NCBI GenBank assembly: GCA_002197545.1 | Contig: NFUO01000640.1 | Span: 1-20,516 of the forward strand | DNA from: Acidobacteria subdivision 2 bacterium RH1 MAG20 | GTDB lineage: Bacteria > Acidobacteriota > Terriglobia > Terriglobales > Acidobacteriaceae | Direction: 5' to 3' | Length of the DNA: 20,516 nucleotides | Shown here: one piece after another, positions 15,574 through 20,516 of the stretch | Numbering within the stretch: position 1 is the first letter of the stretch | Layout: the number at the start of each line of letters is the position of its first letter | The notes under the pieces: generated by a model | What the model was told of the DNA's origin: nothing | Databases searched by the model: none | What the model saw: the letters and a program-made list of their open reading frames with translations, nothing else | Made by a program: the position numbers and the translations under genes

Positions 15574-16785
15574 ATGGCAAACACATGGGTTCTGTCCGCG
15601 TTGTGGGTCGGTCTTGCGTTGATTGCGACTCTACTCGCCATCTGGTTCCACATATCGACGGCGCTGTCGGAGATCGTCGTCGGTACGGTAGCCCAGCTAA
15701 TCATTGGCGCGTCGTTTGGCCGCGGTGGAATCCTGGGAAATACGGAATGGATCACATTTCTAGCGGGCGCCGGAGCTATCGTCCTAACCTTCCTCGCCGG
15801 CGCCGAACTGGACCCCGTGCTCTTCCGCAGTAAATGGCGCGAAGCATTGATTATCGGTCTTGCCGGTTTCTTCGGCCCCTTTATCGGATGTACTTTAATC
15901 GCTCACTTTCTGCTGCATTGGACCATCATGGCCAGTTGGCTCTGCGGCGTTGCGCTCTCGACCACCTCAGTTGCTGTTGTGTATGCAGTCATGCTCGAAC
16001 TCGGTTTCAATACAACCGAATATGGTAAGGCGATCCTGGCTGCCTGTTTTGTCAATGACCTGGCAACGGTTATCGGATTGGGGCTTATTTTTTCTCCGTT
16101 CACGATCAAGACGCTCATCTTCGTAGGCGTCTCTATCGCTGTTTTTGCAGTGCTTCCATTCTTGACGCCGAGATTCTTCAATAAATACGGCGGCCGCGTC
16201 TCTGAACTTGAAGCGAAGTACATTTTATTTCTACTTTTCGCTTTAGGCGGACTGGCTCTCTGGGCCGGCAGCGAACCCGTGCTGCCGGCTTATCTTATTG
16301 GGATGGTGCTTGCCGGTACCGTAGGCAAGGACCATGTTCTCATCCGCCGTCTCCGAACCTTGACCTTCGGATTTCTCACGCCGTTCTACTTCATCCGTGC
16401 CGGTTCGTTTGTTTCTGTGGCGGCACTGCTTGCCGCGCCAGTTGTGCTTGTCGTTCTATTCTTTGCCAAGATACTGACGAAAATTGTTGCCGTCTTTCCG
16501 GCGGTGCGTTTTCACAAATATGCAGGGGCAGCAGGCGGCTATTACACGCTGATGATGTCGACTGGATTGACCTTCGGCACAATATCGGCGCTCTTTGGTC
16601 TGAACCACAAAATTATTAATGGTGCGCAATATTCCTATGTAGTGGGAACGGTCATTGCCAGTGCGGTTATTCCCACCATCGTAGCGAATATGTTCTTCCT
16701 GCCACGGCATCTGCTCCCCAAGAAGAGGGAAGAGGCTGCACCGGAGTCGGTACTGCCTCAGCCAGCAGAAGCGGGAACAGTCTAG
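15574..16785 (+). CDS. CPA2-family cation:proton antiporter (KefB/NapA-like membrane domain)
   Basis: This 403-residue inner-membrane protein has about 12 hydrophobic segments and no C-terminal nucleotide-binding (TrkA-N) domain. Two features of the CPA fold are visible: the unwound-helix region VALSTTSVAVVYAVM (126-140) and the ion-binding pair N161-D162 in CFVNDLATVIGLG, characteristic of electroneutral members. A charged tail (PKKREEAAPES) ends the protein. It is the first gene behind the fluoride riboswitch. Na+/H+ antiporter-like genes are, from memory, among the genes reported behind such riboswitches. It may restore pH or ion balance after HF enters, or transport fluoride itself; neither is shown by sequence. 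GGGAG nine bases before the ATG fixes the start. The usp gene begins 9 bases after the stop. Confidence 0.9.
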   Translation: MANTWVLSALWVGLALIATLLAIWFHISTALSEIVVGTVAQLIIGASFGRGGILGNTEWITFLAGAGAIVLTFLAGAELDPVLFRSKWREALIIGLAGFFGPFIGCTLIAHFLLHWTIMASWLCGVALSTTSVAVVYAVMLELGFNTTEYGKAILAACFVNDLATVIGLGLIFSPFTIKTLIFVGVSIAVFAVLPFLTPRFFNKYGGRVSELEAKYILFLLFALGGLALWAGSEPVLPAYLIGMVLAGTVGKDHVLIRRLRTLTFGFLTPFYFIRAGSFVSVAALLAAPVVLVVLFFAKILTKIVAVFPAVRFHKYAGAAGGYYTLMMSTGLTFGTISALFGLNHKIINGAQYSYVVGTVIASAVIPTIVANMFFLPRHLLPKKREEAAPESVLPQPAEAGTV

Positions 16786-16794
16786 GAGGATCTT

Positions 16795-17478
16795 ATGAAG
16801 AGCCAAACACCACAAGTCTTTGAAACTATTCTCGTCGCATACGATGGTTCTCCTCAGTCGCAGAGAGCCGCTGATCTTGCCTTTTCTCTGGCCGGAGCCA
16901 CACGGTCCAAGGTGCTGATATTTTCCGTCATTCGTCCTCCGGAGCCGGCCGCTCGCGCTGAACTGAATGCCATTCTTGAAGATGGCCGCGACCACTATGA
17001 ACAGAGCTTCGTCAGTTTGCGTGAGCAGGCAAAGCTACGTGGCGTGGAGCTTGAAACCGATATTGCGGTTGGCCATCCCGCCGAGCAGATTGTGCATCGG
17101 GCAGAAGAGGGGAACATCAGTTTGATCATTATGGGCAGACGCGGAGTTTCGGTCTTTCATCGTTCGATGCTTGGCTCTATTTCAGAGCGTGTGCTCCGGT
17201 ACGGAATGTTATCTGGCAACTCGTGCAGGAGGCCATCGAAAGGCTACGTTCTACCGGAAACCATGCGATTGATACTCTACAGCGGATCGCAAAGGACCTT
17301 GGGAAGACGGATGCGCCGTCTCATGGTGAGTTCGAGACGTTGCTCCGAGAAATACCTCGCTTCGAATTGGCTACACTTCCAGAGGAGATCCGTATCGGTC
17401 ATTGGAAGCTTCTGGGCAATGGGATTGTCCGTTCCAAGATCAGGACCAACTTGGAAAACAGTATTGGCTCTCTATTGA
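16795..17478 (+). CDS. UspA-type universal stress protein with foreign C-terminal extension
   Basis: Residues 1-136 are a nearly complete Usp domain. They begin with FETILVAYDGSPQSQRA, contain IAVGHPAEQIVHRA, and carry the nucleotide-binding signature G-x2-G-x9-G-S (GRRGVSVFHRSMLGS, 114-128), followed by SERVLRY. Ordinary family members end with one more strand, about ten residues of the type APCSVLVVR. Here that strand is missing and the frame runs on through about 90 unrelated residues rich in Arg and Ser (17203-17478). The same DNA in the neighbouring frame encodes the dynamin-like remnant, so a deletion has joined usp to that gene out of frame. The protein may still fold and bind ATP, but loss of the last strand makes function doubtful. 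AGGAGG overlaps the antiporter stop, so translation is coupled. Confidence 0.85.
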   Translation: MKSQTPQVFETILVAYDGSPQSQRAADLAFSLAGATRSKVLIFSVIRPPEPAARAELNAILEDGRDHYEQSFVSLREQAKLRGVELETDIAVGHPAEQIVHRAEEGNISLIIMGRRGVSVFHRSMLGSISERVLRYGMLSGNSCRRPSKGYVLPETMRLILYSGSQRTLGRRMRRLMVSSRRCSEKYLASNWLHFQRRSVSVIGSFWAMGLSVPRSGPTWKTVLALY

Positions 17479-17714
17479 AGAATGAGCTGCACCTGTACGG
17501 TCTGGCATTATCGAAGTGGAGTGAGCAAATCGCGCGCAAGCTGGAGGCACTGGTCAACTCGTATGCTGACGCTTATCGTGTACAGATCCAGAGGATCAAT
17601 GGGACTTTGGATTCGAATGAGACGGTCAATGCCGGTCAACTTCAGAGCGATCTCGATTGTTTAAGAAGCTGGAATGCAACACGCACGCCTGACCTGGCAG
17701 AGAAGCGTGCATGA
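17203..17714 (+). pseudogene. Dynamin-like GTPase, C-terminal remnant
   Basis: In the third frame the region reads NVIWQLVQEAIERLRSTG from 17205 and continues for about 165 residues to TGA at 17712-17714. The later part (FELATLPEEIRIGHWKLLG, then LHLYGLALSKWSEQIARKLE and YADAYRVQIQRI) has the helical character and motif order of the C-terminal stalk of bacterial dynamin-family proteins. GTPase domain and start codon are absent; the first possible start is GTG 17223 without a suitable ribosome binding site. The 5' side abuts the interrupted usp gene at about 17203. It is best read as the 3' end of a once complete gene in the operon between usp and crcB. Assignment to dynamins is by motif memory. 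Confidence 0.68.
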
Positions 17715-17730
17715 TAAGGAGAAATAGAGT

Positions 17731-18108
17731 TTGCAAAAATACCTTTTCATCGCAATCGGGGGCGCTCTTGGTTCTCTAACCCGGTTCTGGGTTGGCTCAA
17801 TGGTCGCTAACCGACTGGGCACCAAGTTTCCTTATGGGACGTTCTTAATCAACATTACGGCTTGTCTAATCATTGGATTTTCATTGACCTTTTTAGGAAA
17901 GCGTACAGAACTGAACCCCGCATGGAGATATTTGATTCCGATAGGTTTTGTTGGAGCATACAGCACCTTTTCGACCTTTGAATGGGAGACATTTTCCAGC
18001 TTGCAGACGGGCGCGTTTCTTATTACCACACTCTATGTTGTTTTGAGCTTCTTTCTTGGCCTTGTTGCCGTATGGTGCGGAGTCTTGATCGCGAGGTCTT
18101 TGCCATGA
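17731..18108 (+). CDS. crcB: Fluoride channel CrcB/Fluc
   Basis: This 125-residue protein forms the small four-helix subunit of the dual-topology dimeric channel that lets fluoride leave the cytosol. Diagnostic segments are GGALGSLTRFWVG (helix 1 end), FPYGTFLINITACLIIGF (helix 2) and GFVGAYSTFSTFEWET (the helix 3 break with the phenylalanine/serine fluoride track), followed by helix 4 (LYVVLSFFLGLVAVWCGV). The start is TTG at 17731 with AAGGAG nine bases upstream, after which the N-terminus matches the family. The preceding dynamin remnant does not interrupt the gene. Its last codons overlap the next start (ATGA), so the two are coupled. It is controlled, by position, by the fluoride riboswitch at the operon head. 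Confidence 0.96.
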   Translation: MQKYLFIAIGGALGSLTRFWVGSMVANRLGTKFPYGTFLINITACLIIGFSLTFLGKRTELNPAWRYLIPIGFVGAYSTFSTFEWETFSSLQTGAFLITTLYVVLSFFLGLVAVWCGVLIARSLP

Positions 18109-18662
18109 GAGCACATAAGGTTGTGAACTATAAACCGATTCTGCAGGTACTTGGCGAGGCTGGCTGTCCTTTTTGCCGCTTTATGAAGAACTATCAAACG
18201 TCTCTGCTGCAGGAACCAGGAAGAGAGATACTTCATCTGTGCAACTTCCATGCATGGGGACTTGCGGCGACCCAGGAAGCAACTTCCGCCGCAAAGTGTT
18301 TCATCACCCTTCTCCAGGATCAACCTGTAGAGGCTTCCAGTCTTTTCTGTAGCATCTGTGTATTGCTGCAAGAGGAAGAGGATTTTCGAATCCGCGAATT
18401 TGTCGTTTGCATCGAACACAAACTTGTTGCTCAATGGCTTCGCTCTCAAGCAGTGCTCTGCATGGTTCATGGAGCGAAACTAAAGCGCAATGCATCACCG
18501 ATATTTACTGCGGCGATCAACGCCATTATGGAGAGATACCGAAGACAACTTGTCGATGAGCTTACTCGTCTACGCCGCGAGCATCTGCCAGACGCCGAAA
18601 GGTGGGGAGTTTTGGGACGTGCGGCGGAATTTATGGTTTTGCAACGTGGGTTACACGCATAA
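18105..18662 (+). CDS. Cysteine/histidine motif protein (two CxxC-CxxH units), probable zinc protein
   Basis: This 185-residue cytosolic protein has no signal or membrane segment. ATG 18105 overlaps the crcB stop, and that start leaves both genes intact (an earlier in-frame start inside crcB is unlikely). Metal-ligand pairs recur: GCPFC (C21, C24), LCNFHAW (C46, H49), FCSIC (C82, C85) and LCMVH (C119, H122), with an extra CIEH at 102-105. The pattern CxxC then CxxH, twice, suggests an internal duplication with one zinc site per half. The C-terminal third is a charged helical region (ERYRRQLVDELTRLRREHLP). I do not recognise a named function; it resembles families known only as DUFs. Location between crcB and DUF190 genes ties it to fluoride response. 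A redox role (CxxC) is an alternative. Confidence 0.8.
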   Translation: MRAHKVVNYKPILQVLGEAGCPFCRFMKNYQTSLLQEPGREILHLCNFHAWGLAATQEATSAAKCFITLLQDQPVEASSLFCSICVLLQEEEDFRIREFVVCIEHKLVAQWLRSQAVLCMVHGAKLKRNASPIFTAAINAIMERYRRQLVDELTRLRREHLPDAERWGVLGRAAEFMVLQRGLHA

Positions 18663-18672
18663 AGGAGGAGAC

Positions 18673-19395
18673 ATGCTATCTGCCGGGAAGGCCGTAAAAG
18701 TTTCCATTTATTTGAGCGAGGGATCTACTCATCACGGGGTGGCAACGTATTCAAGCATTCTTGATTTTTTGTTCTTTCGTGGAATTTCGGGTGCCACTGT
18801 GCTGAAGGGTGTCGCAGGGTTTGGAGCGGACCACCACTTGCATTCGTCAAACCTCTTGGATATCTTAGACCATCTTCCTCTGAAGATTGAATTCATCGAA
18901 ACGCAGGAAAAAGTCGACGAATTATTCGGAAAGCTTGAGGAGATGGCTGGTTCAGGGATGATCGAGTTGCAGGAAACGATGGTTGCCAAACCTGCGCAAC
19001 TTTCAAAACCAAAGAAGACGCCTTCGCCGGGGCACGTCAAGATCGAAGGCAAAGCGCAATTGATGCGGATATTTATTGGCGAGAGTGACCAGTGGCAGGG
19101 CAAGCCGCTCCATGAGGCATTGGTTCACGCCTTACGCGCCAACGACCTTGCTGGAGTAACTGTCTATCGCGGAATCCTCGGCTATGGAGCACATCGCAGA
19201 GTCCATAAAAAGAGTCCGCTGCGCCTGTCGCACGACAGCTCGATCATGCTCTCGATCATCGACACCGAGGAAAAGCTGCGGGCGTTTTTGCCTGTTGTGG
19301 AGCAGATGGTCCAGGAGGGACTGGTTGTCCTCTCGGATGTGGACATTATCAAATATGCCCATCGCGCGGCTGAGACAAGCGAAGACAAGGGGTAA
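18673..19395 (+). CDS. Tandem DUF190 protein
   Basis: The ATG at 18673 is preceded by a strong AGGAGG (18663-18668); an earlier frame start inside the preceding gene is discounted. The 240-residue product contains two DUF190 (COG1993) domains. The first (about 5-100) includes VSIYLSEGSTHHG and ILDFLFFRGISGATVLKGVAGFG. The second (about 128-232) includes RIFIGESDQWQGKPLHEAL, LAGVTVYRGILGYGAHR and IMLSIIDTEEKL. A Lys/Pro linker (QLSKPKKTPSPGHVK) joins them. DUF190 proteins have a GlnB/CutA-like ferredoxin fold and often accompany crcB; their biochemical role is not established. The first domain is more divergent (STHHG replaces the usual D-WQG-P), so the two halves may have different ligands. 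Confidence 0.88.
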   Translation: MLSAGKAVKVSIYLSEGSTHHGVATYSSILDFLFFRGISGATVLKGVAGFGADHHLHSSNLLDILDHLPLKIEFIETQEKVDELFGKLEEMAGSGMIELQETMVAKPAQLSKPKKTPSPGHVKIEGKAQLMRIFIGESDQWQGKPLHEALVHALRANDLAGVTVYRGILGYGAHRRVHKKSPLRLSHDSSIMLSIIDTEEKLRAFLPVVEQMVQEGLVVLSDVDIIKYAHRAAETSEDKG

Positions 19396-19398
19396 GCC

Positions 19399-19734
19399 AT
19401 GAAAGAACAATTTCAGGCGAAGATGTTACGCATTCACTTTACAGAGGCAGACAAGTGGCAAGGCCGGCCATTGCATGAGGCGATTGTTGCAAAGTGCAAA
19501 GAACTTGGACTGGCTGGCGCGATTGTCTATCGCGGTCTCGAAGGCTTCGGGGCCAGCGCCAGGATTTATCACGCCCGGAGTTTGTCCTTTTCGAAAGAAG
19601 TGCCCATCATGGTGAGCGTCATTGACACGGAAGACCAGATTCAAAAACTGGTTCCCCACTTAGACCAGATGATTGCAGGAGGTCTGGTTGCGAGTTCCAA
19701 GGTGGAGGTTATTCGTTATTCCCGATTAAAATAG
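19399..19734 (+). CDS. Single-domain DUF190 protein
   Basis: This 111-residue protein starts three bases after the previous stop, with AAGGGGTAAG as ribosome binding site. One DUF190 domain fills the chain: LRIHFTEADKWQGRPLHEAI, LAGAIVYRGLEGFGASARIY and IMVSVIDTEDQIQKL, ending VEVIRYSRLK. It is clearly more similar to the second domain of the neighbouring tandem protein than to the first, so it probably arose by local duplication. It is likely oligomeric like other GlnB-fold proteins, perhaps with the tandem protein. It is the last intact gene of the fluoride operon. Confidence 0.9.
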   Translation: MKEQFQAKMLRIHFTEADKWQGRPLHEAIVAKCKELGLAGAIVYRGLEGFGASARIYHARSLSFSKEVPIMVSVIDTEDQIQKLVPHLDQMIAGGLVASSKVEVIRYSRLK

Positions 19735-19764
19735 GATGCCAAGTGATTGGGTGAGTCAGCGCAT

Positions 19765-20040
19765 ATGACTATCACTGCCCAGACCGTACAACGTAGTTCG
19801 ATTGAAACGGCATTAAATACTCTGCTAACGGTCGAGGATTCCGGGCCTGGCAACAGGAGCTTGCGTGAAAAGCTACTCTCGCTGGAAAGAAAACTAGCAT
19901 CGAATTAACTTCACCTCGCTGTTCTCGGTCAAATGAAGCGGAGGAAGTGTTCCTTCATCAACGCGCTTCTTGGGGCTGAGATTTTGCCAACAGGGGTTCT
20001 TCCGGTGACAGCCGTGTTTACGGAGATTAAGTACGGCCCG
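19765..20040 (+). pseudogene. Dynamin-like GTPase, N-terminal remnant (nonsense codon, broken P-loop)
   Basis: From ATG 19765 the frame reads MTITAQTVQRSSIETALNTL to LERKLASN, then hits TAA at 19906-19908. The same frame resumes with LHLAVLGQMKRRKCSFINAL and LPTGVLPVTAVFTEIKYGP, the start of a bacterial dynamin GTPase domain. The expected P-loop is G-x4-GK-S/T; here it is GQMKRRKC (19927-19950), with glycine replaced by arginine and serine/threonine by cysteine. Each of these changes, and the stop (GAA to TAA), can arise from one base change. Similarity ends at about 20040. A functional GTPase is excluded. It lies 30 bases after the DUF190 gene on the same strand. It may be the missing front half of the remnant at 17203-17714, or a second dynamin gene, since these often occur in pairs. 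Confidence 0.82.
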
Positions 20041-20093
20041 GTTCTGCTGTGGCAGATCCTCTTTTCGTATGCCCGTCTTCCCGCCCTGGGCGT

Positions 20094-20116
20094 GCCGCTT
20101 CCAGTCTGGAAGCGGC
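20094..20116. repeat. Perfect 10-bp hairpin
   Basis: GCCGCTTCCA and TGGAAGCGGC flank a three-base loop (GTC). There is no T-tract directly after it on either strand, so it is not an obvious terminator. It lies in the non-coding stretch 20041-20430, where dynamin similarity has ended and no supported gene is present. Confidence 0.7.
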
Positions 20117-20247
20117 GCTTTGTCCACCCACCCGACGAGTCTGCAAAAGGGATGGAGATTTTCTCGATGATTCGAGTAAGCAGCCACGAATCATCTCGTA
20201 TCAATGCATGATCGAAAGAGCCAAAATTTGTTACTTGCAGGGGAAGG

Positions 20248-20324
20248 GACACCAAAACCTCATCTCATCTGATAGACTTTATATTGTCGTTGCGTTGGCG
20301 ATTTTGGTGTCCATTTGGTGTCCA
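20248..20324. repeat. Three copies of an 11-bp repeat (one inverted, two in tandem)
   Basis: TTTGGTGTCCA occurs twice back to back (20303-20313 and 20314-20324). An inverted copy, GGACACCAAAA (20248-20258), pairs perfectly with TTTTGGTGTCC (20302-20312) across 43 bases. Arrays like this can be regulator operators or the arm-type binding sites of a tyrosine recombinase. They lie about 106 bases before a tRNA gene, the usual neighbourhood for integration. Confidence 0.7.
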
Positions 20325-20429
20325 AAAAAGCCTGAAATTGAGTACAAAGCAGCGAAACGGTAGAACAGAGCGAAAGCTACGAACTCTCTGATTCTATGTG
20401 ACATATAGCCAAGTGTCTGAAAAGACTCG

Positions 20430-20507
<78 letters not shown>

Positions 20508-20516
20508 TAGATTCTA

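Noticed and set aside
19894..20255. Minus-strand frames of 97 and 108 codons opposite the dynamin remnant
   Set aside because: Both cross the hairpin and the decayed dynamin sequence, with no domain and poor starts.
20049..20363. 104-codon plus-strand frame ending in a hydrophobic segment
   Set aside because: It spans the hairpin and the 11-bp repeats; the hydrophobic stretch comes from repeat translation and no ribosome binding site is seen.

Overview
The window most resembles a chromosome segment of an Acidobacteriota (Terriglobales-like) bacterium. The indicators are a PadR regulator overlapping an acidobacterial-type duplicated permease (ADOP), several families of short intergenic repeats, Tat-exported enzymes, and an acidobacterial-looking N-terminal domain on a secreted GH18 protein. 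This placement is inferred from gene content; no search was run.

Layout, left to right. Positions 1-1333 hold the 3' end of a TrwC/TraI-type conjugative relaxase-helicase, so a mobile element probably lies to the left. On the minus strand, gnd (3204-4226) lies upstream of zwf (1587-2999), giving the oxidative pentose phosphate dehydrogenases; a hairpin repeat separates them. On the plus strand, 4774-6786 encodes a two-gene unit of a Tat-exported Rid (YjgF) protein and a Tat-exported SelA-like PLP enzyme, closed by a strong terminator. A PadR-ADOP pair follows (6946-9947). Next, on the minus strand, are a lipoprotein of unknown function, a small membrane protein, mtnA (methionine salvage) and a secreted two-part GH18 chitinase-like protein with its own terminator. 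Dispersed repeats fill the gaps.

The most distinctive part is 15399-19734, a fluoride-response operon. A promoter-like sequence leads directly into a fluoride (crcB-type) riboswitch, in which P1, the second stem and the pseudoknot can all be drawn. A hairpin that excludes the pseudoknot follows. Downstream are a CPA2-type antiporter, a UspA protein, the fluoride channel CrcB, a 185-residue protein with repeated CxxC/CxxH motifs, and two proteins carrying three DUF190 domains in total.

The operon is scarred. The last residues of UspA have been replaced, and the C-terminal part of a dynamin-like GTPase follows out of frame. Beyond the DUF190 genes lies an N-terminal dynamin remnant with a nonsense codon and a damaged P-loop. 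The two remnants may be halves of one broken gene or remains of two. The window ends with tRNA-Asp(GTC), preceded by a perfect hairpin and three copies of an 11-bp repeat.

The candidate for a little-described system is this operon: fluoride sensing coupled to antiporter, UspA, CrcB, a predicted zinc protein, DUF190 proteins and ancestrally a dynamin. The exported Rid/PLP-enzyme pair is a second one.
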